A DNA stretch of 64,000 bases from contig JBFXCS010000002.1 of NCBI GenBank assembly GCA_050181915.1, positions 558,001 through 622,000 on the forward strand, given 5' to 3'. Position numbers and translations under genes: made by a program. Below the pieces are notes generated by a model that searched no databases, had not been told where the DNA came from, and was given only the letters and a program-made list of their open reading frames with translations. Shown here in pieces: positions 37,036 through 46,018 of this stretch. Positions within the stretch are counted from its first letter, which is position 1, and each line of letters begins with the position of its first letter. This DNA is from JBFXCS01 sp050181915 (GTDB lineage: Bacteria > Actinomycetota > Thermoleophilia > Miltoncostaeales > Miltoncostaeaceae).

Positions 37036-38433
37036 CTACCCGATGACGAGGGGGCCGTCGACCGCGAAGCCCTGCGGCAGCGCAGCCGCCAGGTCGGCGG
37101 CATCGAGCGCGCGGCGCGGGTCGATCTCGATGTCGACCGGCTCGCCGTCGTCGCCGCGCGGCACGTCGACCCCGGCGGCCTCCAGCCAGCGCGCGTAGAG
37201 CCGGTTGAGGTCGCGGCGCGCCGACCGGGGCGAGTCGGTGCCCTCGGCGTTCTTGATCGGCGAGAACTCGTCCTCGCGCGCCGCCTCGACGGTGACCGAG
37301 CGACGGGCGAAGGGCAGCGCGTCGAAGAGGAAGGTCTCGAACTTCACCGCGTTCGGGTCGGCCGGGTCCACGACGGCGCCGTCCTCGTCCACGAACGGCA
37401 CCCGCTTCAGGGCGTGGTGGTACGGCAGGCGCAGGCCGCCCTCGGTGAGCCGCTCGGCGAAGGCGCGGTCGATGCAGTGGACGGCGATCGAGCCCGCCCA
37501 CAGCGACAGCTCCCCGTCGTCGTCGCGCAGCCGCGCGAGCTCGTCCGGCAGGTCGCTGTACTCGACCACCCCGGTCGAGCCGTCGAGGCGCACGATGACC
37601 CCCATCCGCTCCTCGGGCGACAGCTTGCGCACCGCCACCGAGGACATGTCGGCGCCGGCCCGGGCGTGGTGGCCCAGGAACTCGGGCCGGCACACCGTCA
37701 GCAGCGGGTTGTCGACCTGGAAGGTGAAGATGGTGTCGACGCCGAGCGACGCCATCTCGGCCAGCGCGCCCGAGCCGCGGAGGGCCGAGAGCAGGCCGCC
37801 GTGGCCGTCCGGCGACAGGGCCAGCCGGTCGGGCGCCTCCAGCAGGATGCGGCCGGTGGCGCGGTCCACCGCCGGCAGCGTGCCCTGCACGACGAAGCGC
37901 ACCGAGCCGGGCTCCAGGCCGAAGTCGCCGGCCGCGGCGAAGCTCGCGCGGGTGGCCGCGTCGTTCTGCGGCGAGGTGAGGACGTACCAGGGCAGGGCGC
38001 CGTAGCGGGCGCGCAGCGCCGCGATCTTCGCGGCGTGGTGGGCGAAGAGGGTGCGCCCCGTGAGCGGCGCGAAGGGGAAGTCGCCCTTCGGGCCGTCGAA
38101 GCCGAGGCGCGTGCCCTGCCCCCCGGCCAGCAGCACCGCCGCCACCCGCCCCTCGCCCAGCAGGGCCTCGCCGGCCTCGCGGGCGGCCGCCTCGCGGGCC
38201 CGGTCGGCGTCGTCCCTCGGCAGTGCGATGACGTCCTCCGCCGCGAGCGGCTCGACGGTGCCCAGCGGAGCCGGGTCGCCGGCGCGCAGGCCCTCCACCA
38301 GACGCCCCACCAGCGGCAGGTCGAGCGCCTCGATCTGGGCGCGCAGGCCCTCGCGCCGGGGCCCGTCCAGCCGGTCGAGGGCGGCGGCCAGGTGCTCCTG
38401 GCCGGCCTCGCGCAGCGCCGCCCGCACGCTCAC
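37036..38433 (-). CDS. UDP-sugar pyrophosphorylase of the eukaryotic UAP/UDPGP type
   Basis: 465 aa. It carries the UDPGP-family signature VLLAGGQGTRLGFDGPKGDF, then VLTSPQND, FVVQGTLPAVD, SPDGHGGLLSALR, DNPLL, SVAVRKLSPEERMGV, VKFETFLFDALPFA and EFSPIKNAEG. This is the AGX/UAP architecture (UDP-GlcNAc pyrophosphorylase in eukaryotes), not the bacterial GlmU or GalU form. It would charge a hexose- or HexNAc-1-phosphate with UTP. The GTG start overlaps the upstream dehydrogenase stop by 4 bases. Exact sugar unknown. Confidence 0.88.
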   Translation of the reverse strand: MSVRAALREAGQEHLAAALDRLDGPRREGLRAQIEALDLPLVGRLVEGLRAGDPAPLGTVEPLAAEDVIALPRDDADRAREAAAREAGEALLGEGRVAAVLLAGGQGTRLGFDGPKGDFPFAPLTGRTLFAHHAAKIAALRARYGALPWYVLTSPQNDAATRASFAAAGDFGLEPGSVRFVVQGTLPAVDRATGRILLEAPDRLALSPDGHGGLLSALRGSGALAEMASLGVDTIFTFQVDNPLLTVCRPEFLGHHARAGADMSSVAVRKLSPEERMGVIVRLDGSTGVVEYSDLPDELARLRDDDGELSLWAGSIAVHCIDRAFAERLTEGGLRLPYHHALKRVPFVDEDGAVVDPADPNAVKFETFLFDALPFARRSVTVEAAREDEFSPIKNAEGTDSPRSARRDLNRLYARWLEAAGVDVPRGDDGEPVDIEIDPRRALDAADLAAALPQGFAVDGPLVIG

Positions 38434-39521
38434 GCCCCCGGCCGCAGGGCGACCTTGGTCACGCCGTCGCGGCGCTCGGCCATCATCGCGTAGCCCTCCG
38501 GCGCGCCGGACAGCGGCAGCTCGTGGGAGATCATGGGCGCCGCGTCGATCTCCCCGCGCTCGGCCAGCGCCAGCAGGTCGGGGAAGTAGCGCGCCCCCGG
38601 CACCAGGCCGCCGGTGACCGTCACGTTGCGCAGAAACTGGTCGAACCAGTTCATCTCGGGCAGGTTGCCCTTGAAGTGGTCCATCCCGAGGCAGGCGATG
38701 GTGCCGCCCGGCCGCACCACGGCGTGGGCGGTGGCCATGGACGCCTTACCGGAGATGGTGTCGACCACCACGTGGGCGCCCTCGCCGCCGGTGTGCGCCA
38801 TCACGGCCTCCGCGATCTCGGCGTCGTCGCGCGACGACACGACCAGCGTCGCGCCGAGCGCGCCGGCGGTCGCCAGGCGGTCCGGGTGGTGCCCCAGGCA
38901 GACGATCGCCTCGGCCCCCTTCGCCTTGGCGGAGTGGACCGCCCCCAGGCCGACGGCGCCGTCGCCGATCACCACCGCCGACTGGCCGGCCTCGAAGCGC
39001 GCCGACGTGAGGCCGTGCCAGCCGGTGGACATGACGTCCACCAGGGGCAGCAGGCCCAGCTCGCGCTCGGGCGCGGCGAGCGCCTCGGGGATCGGGTGCA
39101 GGGTCGTGGAGGCGAGCGGCACCCGGATGAGCTCGGACTGCCCGCCCTGCGGGGTGCCGCCGTGCTGCCACACTCGCGGCGCCCAGCCGAACAGCGACCA
39201 GCGCCGGCACGACGAGGACAGGCCCTCGCGGCACCAGGTGCACTCGCCGCAGGCCACCGACACCGACGACAGCACGCGATCTCCCACCGAGAGGCCGCTC
39301 ACCTCGGGGCCGACGGCCTCGACGGTGCCGATGAACTCGTGGCCCAGCCGCGACCCGGGCGGGAAGCCGAAGGCCTCCCCCGCCCCGTAGATGTGGAGGT
39401 CGGAGCCGCAGATCGCCGCGCTGCTGACGCTCACGATCGCGTCGGTCGGCGCCTCGATCGCCGGGTCCGGGATCTCCTCCACCCGTACGTCCCCGCTGCC
39501 ATGGAAGGTGAGTGCCCGCAT
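38430..39521 (-). CDS. Zinc-dependent alcohol dehydrogenase family protein
   Basis: 363 aa MDR enzyme. Catalytic zinc ligands are in AAICGSDLHIY and GHEF; the structural zinc motif is CGECTWCREGLSSSC. The Rossmann motif VVIGDGAVGLGAV and the end MMAERRDGVTKVAL complete the fold. Substrate unknown. ATG 39521 follows GGGGGACGGG. It is the first gene of a coupled pair with the UDP-sugar pyrophosphorylase, hinting at sugar or polyol metabolism. Confidence 0.88.
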   Translation of the reverse strand: MRALTFHGSGDVRVEEIPDPAIEAPTDAIVSVSSAAICGSDLHIYGAGEAFGFPPGSRLGHEFIGTVEAVGPEVSGLSVGDRVLSSVSVACGECTWCREGLSSSCRRWSLFGWAPRVWQHGGTPQGGQSELIRVPLASTTLHPIPEALAAPERELGLLPLVDVMSTGWHGLTSARFEAGQSAVVIGDGAVGLGAVHSAKAKGAEAIVCLGHHPDRLATAGALGATLVVSSRDDAEIAEAVMAHTGGEGAHVVVDTISGKASMATAHAVVRPGGTIACLGMDHFKGNLPEMNWFDQFLRNVTVTGGLVPGARYFPDLLALAERGEIDAAPMISHELPLSGAPEGYAMMAERRDGVTKVALRPGA

Positions 39522-39589
39522 CCCGTCCCCCTTGTCGGTCGCTCGGCGCAGGATACGCATGCGGGTGCGTCCCGCACCCGCCGCGGGGA

Positions 39590-39595
39590 TAGCAT
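39590..39595 (+). promoter_or_regulatory. -10 element of the osmC-like gene (leaderless)
   Basis: TAGCAT, 8 bases before ATG 39604. Confidence 0.5.
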
Positions 39596-39603
39596 CGCGT
39601 TCC

Positions 39604-40119
39604 ATGGACGAGGGCCTCCCGCCGCACGAGGCGCCCCACGCGGCGCTGGCCGAACGGTTCCGCGCCGATCCGGCGCGCGCCCGGGTGACGGTCGCCGCCT
39701 CGACCGCCCTGGAGGACGGGCTGCTGTGCTCGACCACCGTCCGCGGGCACACCGTCGAGAGCGACGAGCCGCGGTCGCTCGGGGGCTCGGACGCGGCGCA
39801 GAGCCCGGTGGAGCTGTTCATGTCGAGCCTGGCGACCTGCCAGGCGGTGACCTACCGGGTGTGGGCGGCCGAGCTCGGCATCGCCCTCGACCGGATCGAG
39901 GTCACGGCCGAGGGCGCCCTCGACCTGCGCGGATTCCTGGGCGTGGACGACGACGCCGCCGCCGGGTTCGCCGGGGTGCGCCTGTCGGTCGTCCTGCGGG
40001 GCCCGGAGAGCGCGGAGCGCTACCGGCAGCTGGCCCGGGCGGTGGACCGCCACTGCCCGGTGCTCGACTCGCTGGCGCGTCCGGTGCCCGTCGAGCGCGT
40101 GGTGCGCCTGCCCGACTGA
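39604..40119 (+). CDS. OsmC/Ohr family peroxiredoxin-like protein
   Basis: 171 aa. The two conserved cysteines appear in MSSLATCQAVTYR and DRHCPVLDSL, the OsmC arrangement for reducing organic hydroperoxides. The N-terminal GGSDAAQSPVELF loop also fits. The ATG choice is fixed by the promoter position. It is monocistronic, divergent from the dehydrogenase. Confidence 0.85.
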   Translation: MDEGLPPHEAPHAALAERFRADPARARVTVAASTALEDGLLCSTTVRGHTVESDEPRSLGGSDAAQSPVELFMSSLATCQAVTYRVWAAELGIALDRIEVTAEGALDLRGFLGVDDDAAAGFAGVRLSVVLRGPESAERYRQLARAVDRHCPVLDSLARPVPVERVVRLPD

Positions 40120-40169
40120 CACCCAGGTCTCGCCGGAGGGATTCTCAGGGAACTCCGAGGTCCCGCCCG

Positions 40170-40175
40170 TAGCGT
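40170..40175 (+). promoter_or_regulatory. -10 element of the parvulin lipoprotein gene
   Basis: TAGCGT, 9 bases before ATG 40185. Confidence 0.5.
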
Positions 40176-40184
40176 GGGCCTCCG

Positions 40185-41240
40185 ATGGCTCCCCCGCCCA
40201 CCACCCGCCGCCGACGGGTCCGTCGCACGGCGCTCGTCGTCGCCGCGGCCGCCGCGCTCACGGGCTTCGCGGCCGGATGCGGGGGCGATTCCGGGCCCTC
40301 GGTGGGAGGGCTGCCCGACGGCGTGGTCGCCCGGGTGGGTGACTCGGAGATCACGGCGAAGCAGCTCGCGCGCGAGGTCGCCAGGGCGCGGATCAGCACC
40401 ACCTCTCAGGGCGGCGACTTCCCCGAGAAGGGCACCGAGGGGTACGCCACCGAGCGGGCCGACGCGCTGCAGCGCCTCATCGAGGCCGAGATCGTGGCCG
40501 ACGAGGCGGCCGCGTGCGGGGCGGCCTGCCTGGTCACCGACGACGAGGTGGAGTCGTCGCTGGAGGAGATCCGCAGCGGTGCGGGCGGCACGGACGCGGC
40601 CCTCGCGAAGTACCTCGCCTCGCTGGGCTACACCGTCGCCGAGGCGCGAACCGCGCTGCGCACCCAGGCCGAGAGCGGCAAGGTGAGCACATGGGTGACG
40701 CGCGACGTCACCGTGACCGAGGCCGAGGCGCGCGACTACTACGACGACCACCCCGACGAGTTCCGCGTCGCGGAGGAGCGCACGGCGAGCCACATCCTCG
40801 TGAAGACGAAGGCGCAGGCGACGCGTCTCCGGGCAAGGGCCACCGAGGCGAACTTCGCGGCCCTGGCCGCGCGTTACTCGACCGACACGGGCAGCGCATC
40901 CTCGGGCGGCGAGGTGGGGACGGTCACCGAGGGCGCCTTCGTCGAGGAGTTCGAGAACGCCGCCCTGGCGCTCGACGACGGCGAGATCTCCGACCCGGTG
41001 AAGACCGAGTACGGATGGCACCTCATCCTGGTCGAGGTGACGGCCGCCCGCACACGGTCGTTCGACGAGGCGCACGAGGAGATCATGTCCGGGCAGCTCG
41101 ATGAGCGCCGTCAGGAGGCCCTCGCCGAGTGGCGCGAGAGGGCCGTCGACGGCCGCGCCGGCGAGATCGCCTACGCCGAACGAGCCCTCGTGCCGACCGA
41201 CGACGAGACCGCGACCGCGGGCACGACGACCACCGAGTAG
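40185..41240 (+). CDS. PrsA/SurA-like peptidyl-prolyl isomerase lipoprotein
   Basis: 351 aa. Signal peptide with lipobox GFAAGC. A SurA-N-like helical chaperone domain covers about 45-190 (VARVGDSEITAKQLAREVARAR..). A parvulin domain covers about 205-300 (ASHILVKTKAQA, FAALAARYSTDTGSASSGGEVG, GWHLILVEV). An acidic and Thr-rich tail follows. It should fold secreted proteins at the outer membrane face. Its own promoter lies 9 bases upstream. Confidence 0.9.
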   Translation: MAPPPTTRRRRVRRTALVVAAAAALTGFAAGCGGDSGPSVGGLPDGVVARVGDSEITAKQLAREVARARISTTSQGGDFPEKGTEGYATERADALQRLIEAEIVADEAAACGAACLVTDDEVESSLEEIRSGAGGTDAALAKYLASLGYTVAEARTALRTQAESGKVSTWVTRDVTVTEAEARDYYDDHPDEFRVAEERTASHILVKTKAQATRLRARATEANFAALAARYSTDTGSASSGGEVGTVTEGAFVEEFENAALALDDGEISDPVKTEYGWHLILVEVTAARTRSFDEAHEEIMSGQLDERRQEALAEWRERAVDGRAGEIAYAERALVPTDDETATAGTTTTE

Positions 41241-41292
41241 GTCCGGTGCCGTCGGGTCGACAGGGAACGCGGCCGACGCCCCCTGACGCGGC

Positions 41293-42051
41293 CTAGGCCA
41301 GCAGGCCCGCCCGCCGCAGGGCGTCGCCCGGCGCCATCGGCAGCCCCACGAAGAAGGGGCCGAACTCGCCGTAGCGCGCGCTGACCTCGTCGAAGCGCAT
41401 CTCGTAGACGATCTCCTTGATCGCCGCCGGGTCGTCGGCGAGCAGGGTGACGCCCCACTCCCAGTCGTCGAGCCCGGTCGCCCCCGTGATGAGCTGCAGC
41501 ACGCGGCCGGCGTACCGGCGCCCGACGGTGGCGTGCCCCTGCATCAGGCGGCGCCGCCGGTCGAAGGGCAGCGAGTACCAGTTGTCGTCGCCCTGGCGCC
41601 GCTTCGACATGGGGTAGAAGGCGATCATCCCGCGCCGGGGCAGCCGCGGATGCAGGCGGGCGTCGACGTAGGCGGCCATCCGGACGCGCCAGCTCTCGAG
41701 CGCCGCCTCGACGTCGGCCTCGCCGGCCGCCTCCAGACGACCGCGCTCCTCGGCCTCGGTGCTCGTGTACTCGCTCTCCTCGGTGAGCGACACGAACGAG
41801 TAGACCGGCTCCACCGGCCCGGCGAGGATCCGCGCCGACAGGGCGTCGAGGGCGTCGAGGTCGGGGCCGAGCAGCATCAGCCCCAGGTCGGCCCGGCCGC
41901 CGAGCACCGAGAAGGCGATCGCCTGGGTGTCGTCGCCGGCGTCGTGCTCCTCGATCGCCGCCAGCAGGGCCTCGCCGCCCGGCTGCCCGCGCCGCGCGCG
42001 GAGCATCAGGTGCAGCACGCCCCAGCCGACCGACGGACGGACCTCGCCCAC
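41293..42051 (-). CDS. chdC: Coproheme decarboxylase / chlorite dismutase family
   Basis: 252 aa. The family core has the catalytic Tyr in IAFYPMSKRR, then NWYSLPFDRRRRLMQGHATVGRRYAGRVLQLITGATGL and DDWEWGVTLLADD. The arginine-lacking distal site pattern of ChdC rather than Cld is likely but not certain by eye. ChdC makes haem b from coproheme in Gram-positives. It starts 7 bases after the PQQ-dehydrogenase stop, an unusual partner for a haem gene. Confidence 0.88.
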   Translation of the reverse strand: MGEVRPSVGWGVLHLMLRARRGQPGGEALLAAIEEHDAGDDTQAIAFSVLGGRADLGLMLLGPDLDALDALSARILAGPVEPVYSFVSLTEESEYTSTEAEERGRLEAAGEADVEAALESWRVRMAAYVDARLHPRLPRRGMIAFYPMSKRRQGDDNWYSLPFDRRRRLMQGHATVGRRYAGRVLQLITGATGLDDWEWGVTLLADDPAAIKEIVYEMRFDEVSARYGEFGPFFVGLPMAPGDALRRAGLLA

Positions 42052-42058
42052 CGCCCGC

Positions 42059-43261
42059 TCAGGCCTTGACGAAGCGGTAGAGCACGCCGGACGCGATCAC
42101 GTAGAGGTCGCCGTCGGGCCCCTCGCCGAACGAGGTGATCTGGGACAGGCTCACGCGCAGCCGGGAGGTGTCGTCGCGCATCGCGCCGGGCCGCGGCCCG
42201 GCGCGCATGCTCCACACCTTGCCGCTGCAGTAGTCGCCGAAGACGTAGCGCCCGCGCAGCGCGGGTACGCGCGCGCCGCGGTAGACGTAGCCGCCGGTCA
42301 CGGAGCAGCCGTCGGCGTGGGTGTACTGGGCCACCGGCGGGGTGTGGGCGCCGCGCAGCGCCGAGCCGCCGTCGAAGCGGCTGCGGCCCTCGAAGGCGCT
42401 CCAACCGAAGTTCGCGCCGCGCGCCCGGCCGCGGGCGGCGTAGTCGATCTCCTCGATCTCGTTCTGGCCGACGTCCGCGATCCACAGGTCGCCGCGGACC
42501 CGGTCGAAGGAGAAGCGCCACGGGTTGCGCAGGCCGTAGGAGTAGATCTCCGGGCGGCCGCCGCCGCGCGCGAACGGGTTGGAGGCGGGGATGCCGTACC
42601 GGAGCCCGCCGCTGCGCCGGTTCACGTCGATCCTCAGGATCTTGCCGAGCAGGGTGTTCACGTTCTGGCCGTTGCCCTCGGGGTCGCCGCCGCTGCCCCC
42701 GTCGCCGGTGCCGATGTACAGCAGCCCGTCGGGGCCGAAGGCGAGGCCGCCGCCGTTGTGGTTGTCGTACGGCTGATCGATGGTCAGCAGGCGCCGGGCG
42801 CTGGAGGGGTTCGCCCGGGTGGCGCTGCGCCGCCGGTACTCCACGACCTGGGTGTCGCCGTCCCGGTCGGTGTAGTTCACGTAGAAGCGGCCGCTGCGCG
42901 CGTAGCCCGGGTGGAAGGCGAGGCCCAGCAGGCCCTGCTCCCCGCCCCGGCTGATCAGCCCGGACACGTCCAGGAAGGCGCCGCCCAGGCGCCGCCCGTT
43001 CTGCAGGATCACGATGCGGCCGCTCTGCTCCACCACGAAGAGCCGGTTGCGCAGGCCCGGCGCGTGGGTGACGTACAGCGCGTCGTCGAGGCCCGACGCC
43101 ACCCGGGCCAGGCGGAAGCCGCCGGCCTGGTCCGCCGTCTGCCCCGCCGTCGCGGCGCCGCCGACCGGATCGGACGACTGGGACGCCGAGCCGCACGCCG
43201 CGGCGATCGCGAGGAGGGCCGCGGCGAGGAGCATCACGATGAGGGCGCGTGGGGATCGCAC
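42059..43261 (-). CDS. PQQ-dependent aldose sugar dehydrogenase-like lipoprotein
   Basis: 400 aa. Lipobox AIAAAC, then a six-bladed propeller with GLLGLAFHPGYARSGRFYVNYTD, NHNGGGLAFGPDGLLYIGTGDGG, GKILRIDV, YGLRNPWRFSFD and VTGGYVYRG, as in soluble GDH/YliI enzymes. It oxidises aldoses with PQQ at the cell surface. PQQ synthesis genes are not in the window. GTG 43261 is 8 bases after TAGCGT; longer ATG starts upstream are not needed. Confidence 0.9.
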   Translation of the reverse strand: MRSPRALIVMLLAAALLAIAAACGSASQSSDPVGGAATAGQTADQAGGFRLARVASGLDDALYVTHAPGLRNRLFVVEQSGRIVILQNGRRLGGAFLDVSGLISRGGEQGLLGLAFHPGYARSGRFYVNYTDRDGDTQVVEYRRRSATRANPSSARRLLTIDQPYDNHNGGGLAFGPDGLLYIGTGDGGSGGDPEGNGQNVNTLLGKILRIDVNRRSGGLRYGIPASNPFARGGGRPEIYSYGLRNPWRFSFDRVRGDLWIADVGQNEIEEIDYAARGRARGANFGWSAFEGRSRFDGGSALRGAHTPPVAQYTHADGCSVTGGYVYRGARVPALRGRYVFGDYCSGKVWSMRAGPRPGAMRDDTSRLRVSLSQITSFGEGPDGDLYVIASGVLYRFVKA

Positions 43262-43269
43262 GTGCCGCA

Positions 43270-43275
43270 ACGCTA
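43270..43275 (-). promoter_or_regulatory. -10 element of the sugar dehydrogenase operon (leaderless)
   Basis: TAGCGT on the minus strand, 8 bases before GTG 43261. Confidence 0.5.
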
Positions 43276-43321
43276 CCGCACCCCGGGGCGCCGCCGAACG
43301 ATGACCGGCGTCCCGGAGAGT

Positions 43322-43327
43322 TATCGT
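43322..43327 (+). promoter_or_regulatory. -10 element of the subtilase gene (leaderless)
   Basis: TATCGT, 7 bases before GTG 43335. Confidence 0.5.
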
Positions 43328-43334
43328 CCCGCGG

Positions 43335-45566
43335 GTGCCCGACGGCGACGCCATGCCCGCGCACCCCGCTCGCCGTGTCGCGGCGACGGCCCTGCTCGCG
43401 CTGGCCCTGACCTGCGCCCACGCCGCGGCCGCGCGGGCGCTGAACGCGCCCGACCGCGTGGCGGGCCGCCTGGTGGTGCGCTTCGATCCGGGGGTGGGCG
43501 CCGCCGAGCGCCTGGCGATCCTCGGCCGGGGCGGCGCGGACGCCGTGGGGACCCTGCCCCTTCCGAACGCGCGCGAGGCCCGGACGGAGCCGGGCGAGTC
43601 GGTCGACGCGGTCGTCGCCCGCCTGCGCGCCGATCCGCGGGTGCGCTGGGCCGAGCCGGTGTTCCGGGTGCGGGCGGCGGTGATCCCCGACGATCCGCTG
43701 ATCCCGTCGCAGTGGGGGCTGATCAACGCCGGGACGGCCGTGCAGGGCAACCCGGCGACGCCGGACGCCGACATCGATGCCGACGAGGCGTGGGACCGCA
43801 CGATGGGCGACCCGCGGGTCACGGTGGCCGTGGTCGACACGGGGGTCGCGTTCGATCATCCCGACGTCGCCCCGAACCTGCCGCCGAACCCGGGCGAGAG
43901 CGGCGCCGGCCGCGAGGCCAACGGCGCCGACGACGACGGGGACGGCCTGGTCGACGACGTCCGCGGCTGGGACTTCGTCGACGGCGACGCCGACCCGTCG
44001 GAGGACCCGGCCGGCGAGGCGCACGGCAGCCACGTCGCGGGCACCGTCGCCGCCGCGTCCGGCAACGGGCGGGGCGGGGCGGGGGTCGCCCCGCGCACGT
44101 CGCTGCTGGCGGTGCGCGCGCTGGACGCCGACGGCGAGGCGACCACGGCCACCATCGCGGCCGCCTTCGCCTACGCCGGCGCCCGCGGCGCGCGGGTGGT
44201 CAACGCCAGCCTGGGCGGCCCGGCGCGCTCGCAGGCCATCGCCGACGCGATCGCGGAGGCGCCGCAGACCCTGTTCGTGGTGGCCGCGGGCAACGACGGC
44301 GCGGACCTGGACGGCCCGCCCGACTTCGACCGGGACGGGGTGCGCCTCGACCAGGGCTTCCCCTGCGAGCTGCCCGCCCCCAACCTGGTGTGCGTGGCGG
44401 CGACGACGCCCTCCGACGCCCTCGCCTCGTTCTCCGACACCGGCGCGACGTCGGTCGACCTGGCCGCGCCGGGCACCGAGATCCTCAGCACGCGGGGCTC
44501 GTCGGACTACGCGTACATGAGCGGCACCTCGATGGCCACCCCGCACGTGTCGGGCGCCGCCGCGCTCATCCTGGCCGAGGACCGGCTGCGGTCGACCTCC
44601 CAGGTCCGCGGCGCGCTGCTCGCCGGCATCGACCCGCTCCCCGCGCTGGCGGGGCGGGTCGCGACGGGGGGCCGCCTCAACGCGCGGCGCGGCCTCGACG
44701 CCGTCCCCGCGCAGGGCGCCGCCCCCGCGGTCGCGATCGACGACATCGCGCGGACCGGCGACGCCGTCACGGTGACGGGCTCGGTCGATCCGCGCGGCGG
44801 CCTCACCACCTGGTGGGTCGAGTACGGCTCCACGACCGACTACGGCGCGCAGGGCACCGTGCGCCGGGCGGGCGCCGGCGACGGGCCGGTGGCCGTGCGG
44901 GCGACGCTGCCGGCGCCCCCGCAGGGAGCGACCCTGCACGCGCGCATCGTCGCCGCCCGGATCACCGGCCTCGCCGCCTCGGCCGACCGGGAGCTCGCTC
45001 CGGCGCCGGCGGCGGAGCCGGCCCCCGGCCCGGGCGCGCCGGCCGCCGCCCCCGCCGTCGCGGCGCTCGGCCGTCCCGCGCGCGGCGCCGACGGGGTGTG
45101 GCGCGTGACCCTCGACCTGCCGGCGGCGGAGCGCGTCCGGCCGCGGCTGGCGCTGCGCCGCGGCGGGACCTTCCGCGGCCTGCGCGCGCCGGCCGCCCGC
45201 GATCTGCCGGCCGGTCGCTCGACGCTCGTGCTCGGCCGCCGGGGCCCCGGGGTGCACCGGCTGCGCGTCGCCGGGGCCGAGGCGATCTTCACCGTGAGGC
45301 TCCTGCGCCCGCGCGTCGCCGTGCGCCGCAGCGGCCGCGCGGCCGCGCTGTCGGTGAGGGCCTTCGATCCGACGCGGGTGCTGTCGGTGCGCCTGGCGCG
45401 GGCCGGCGGGACCGCGATCGCCCGGCGCCATCCCGCGGCGCTCGCCGTGGGCGCCCGCAGGATCGCCCTGGGGGCGCTCGCCCCGGGCCGCTACCGCGCG
45501 ACGGTGCGCCTGCGGGCGCTCGGGTACGTCACCACGCGCTCGGTCGGGTTCGTCGTGCGCCGCTGA
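43335..45566 (+). CDS. Secreted S8 subtilisin-like serine protease
   Basis: 743 aa. Signal peptide, an I9-like propeptide (about 40-115), then a peptidase S8 domain with Asp in VAVVDTGVAFDHP, His in AHGSHVAGTVAA and Ser in SGTSMATPHVSGAA. Calcium-binding-like ADDDGDGLVDDVRGWDF lies between Asp and His. The C-terminal 290 residues form beta-rich fibronectin-like domains and a Pro/Ala linker. GTG 43335 sits 7 bases after TATCGT; ATG 43353 is an alternative. Confidence 0.93.
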   Translation: MPDGDAMPAHPARRVAATALLALALTCAHAAAARALNAPDRVAGRLVVRFDPGVGAAERLAILGRGGADAVGTLPLPNAREARTEPGESVDAVVARLRADPRVRWAEPVFRVRAAVIPDDPLIPSQWGLINAGTAVQGNPATPDADIDADEAWDRTMGDPRVTVAVVDTGVAFDHPDVAPNLPPNPGESGAGREANGADDDGDGLVDDVRGWDFVDGDADPSEDPAGEAHGSHVAGTVAAASGNGRGGAGVAPRTSLLAVRALDADGEATTATIAAAFAYAGARGARVVNASLGGPARSQAIADAIAEAPQTLFVVAAGNDGADLDGPPDFDRDGVRLDQGFPCELPAPNLVCVAATTPSDALASFSDTGATSVDLAAPGTEILSTRGSSDYAYMSGTSMATPHVSGAAALILAEDRLRSTSQVRGALLAGIDPLPALAGRVATGGRLNARRGLDAVPAQGAAPAVAIDDIARTGDAVTVTGSVDPRGGLTTWWVEYGSTTDYGAQGTVRRAGAGDGPVAVRATLPAPPQGATLHARIVAARITGLAASADRELAPAPAAEPAPGPGAPAAAPAVAALGRPARGADGVWRVTLDLPAAERVRPRLALRRGGTFRGLRAPAARDLPAGRSTLVLGRRGPGVHRLRVAGAEAIFTVRLLRPRVAVRRSGRAAALSVRAFDPTRVLSVRLARAGGTAIARRHPAALAVGARRIALGALAPGRYRATVRLRALGYVTTRSVGFVVRR

Positions 45567-45654
45567 GCCCGTCGACGGGCAGGCGGACGGGGCTCACCGG
45601 CCCGCGCGAGAGATGCTCCCCGGGCCGCGTCGCCGCCCGCGCGGCGCGCTCGGC

Positions 45655-45909
45655 CTAGGCCGTGACGACCGGCTCGATCGCCGGCTGCACCGCCCGGCTG
45701 ACCGTGACCGGCAGGAGACGCACGAAGGCGTTGAGCTCCGCCGCCGGCGCGCCCTCGGCGATGCCGCGCACGAGGCGCTCGAGAACGGCCTCCTCACGCG
45801 GCCCCAGCTCGCCCGCGACCGGCACGAGCGCATTGGTGAGGCCCTGGGCGATGTCGGCGTCGAGGAGCTTCATCGACTCGACCAACTGAGCGGGGATCTC
45901 TGCAGACAT
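45655..45909 (-). CDS. Small helical hypothetical protein, 84 aa
   Basis: Starts MSAEIPAQLVESMKLLDADIAQG and ends VQPAIEPVVTA. Amphipathic helices, no cysteines or membrane segment. The ATG 45909 start is supported by a TATAAT-like GATAAT hexamer 7 bases upstream. I do not recognise the family. Confidence 0.65.
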   Translation of the reverse strand: MSAEIPAQLVESMKLLDADIAQGLTNALVPVAGELGPREEAVLERLVRGIAEGAPAAELNAFVRLLPVTVSRAVQPAIEPVVTA

Positions 45910-45916
45910 GCCGGGC

Positions 45917-45922
45917 ATTATC
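45917..45922 (-). promoter_or_regulatory. -10 element of the 84-aa gene (leaderless)
   Basis: GATAAT on the minus strand, 7 bases before ATG 45909. Confidence 0.5.
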
Positions 45923-46018
45923 GCACAGCCGCCGGATGAAATGCCGTTCTCATCCTGCGCGACGCCTGTAGGGAATCCCGTCCGGGGCGCCAAGACAGGG
46001 CCACCGAAGGGAGGCCCG

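Noticed and set aside
45567..45580. Palindrome GCCCGTCGACGGGC right after the subtilase stop
   Set aside because: Only a 5-bp stem with a 4-base loop and no T tract. Too weak to call a terminator.
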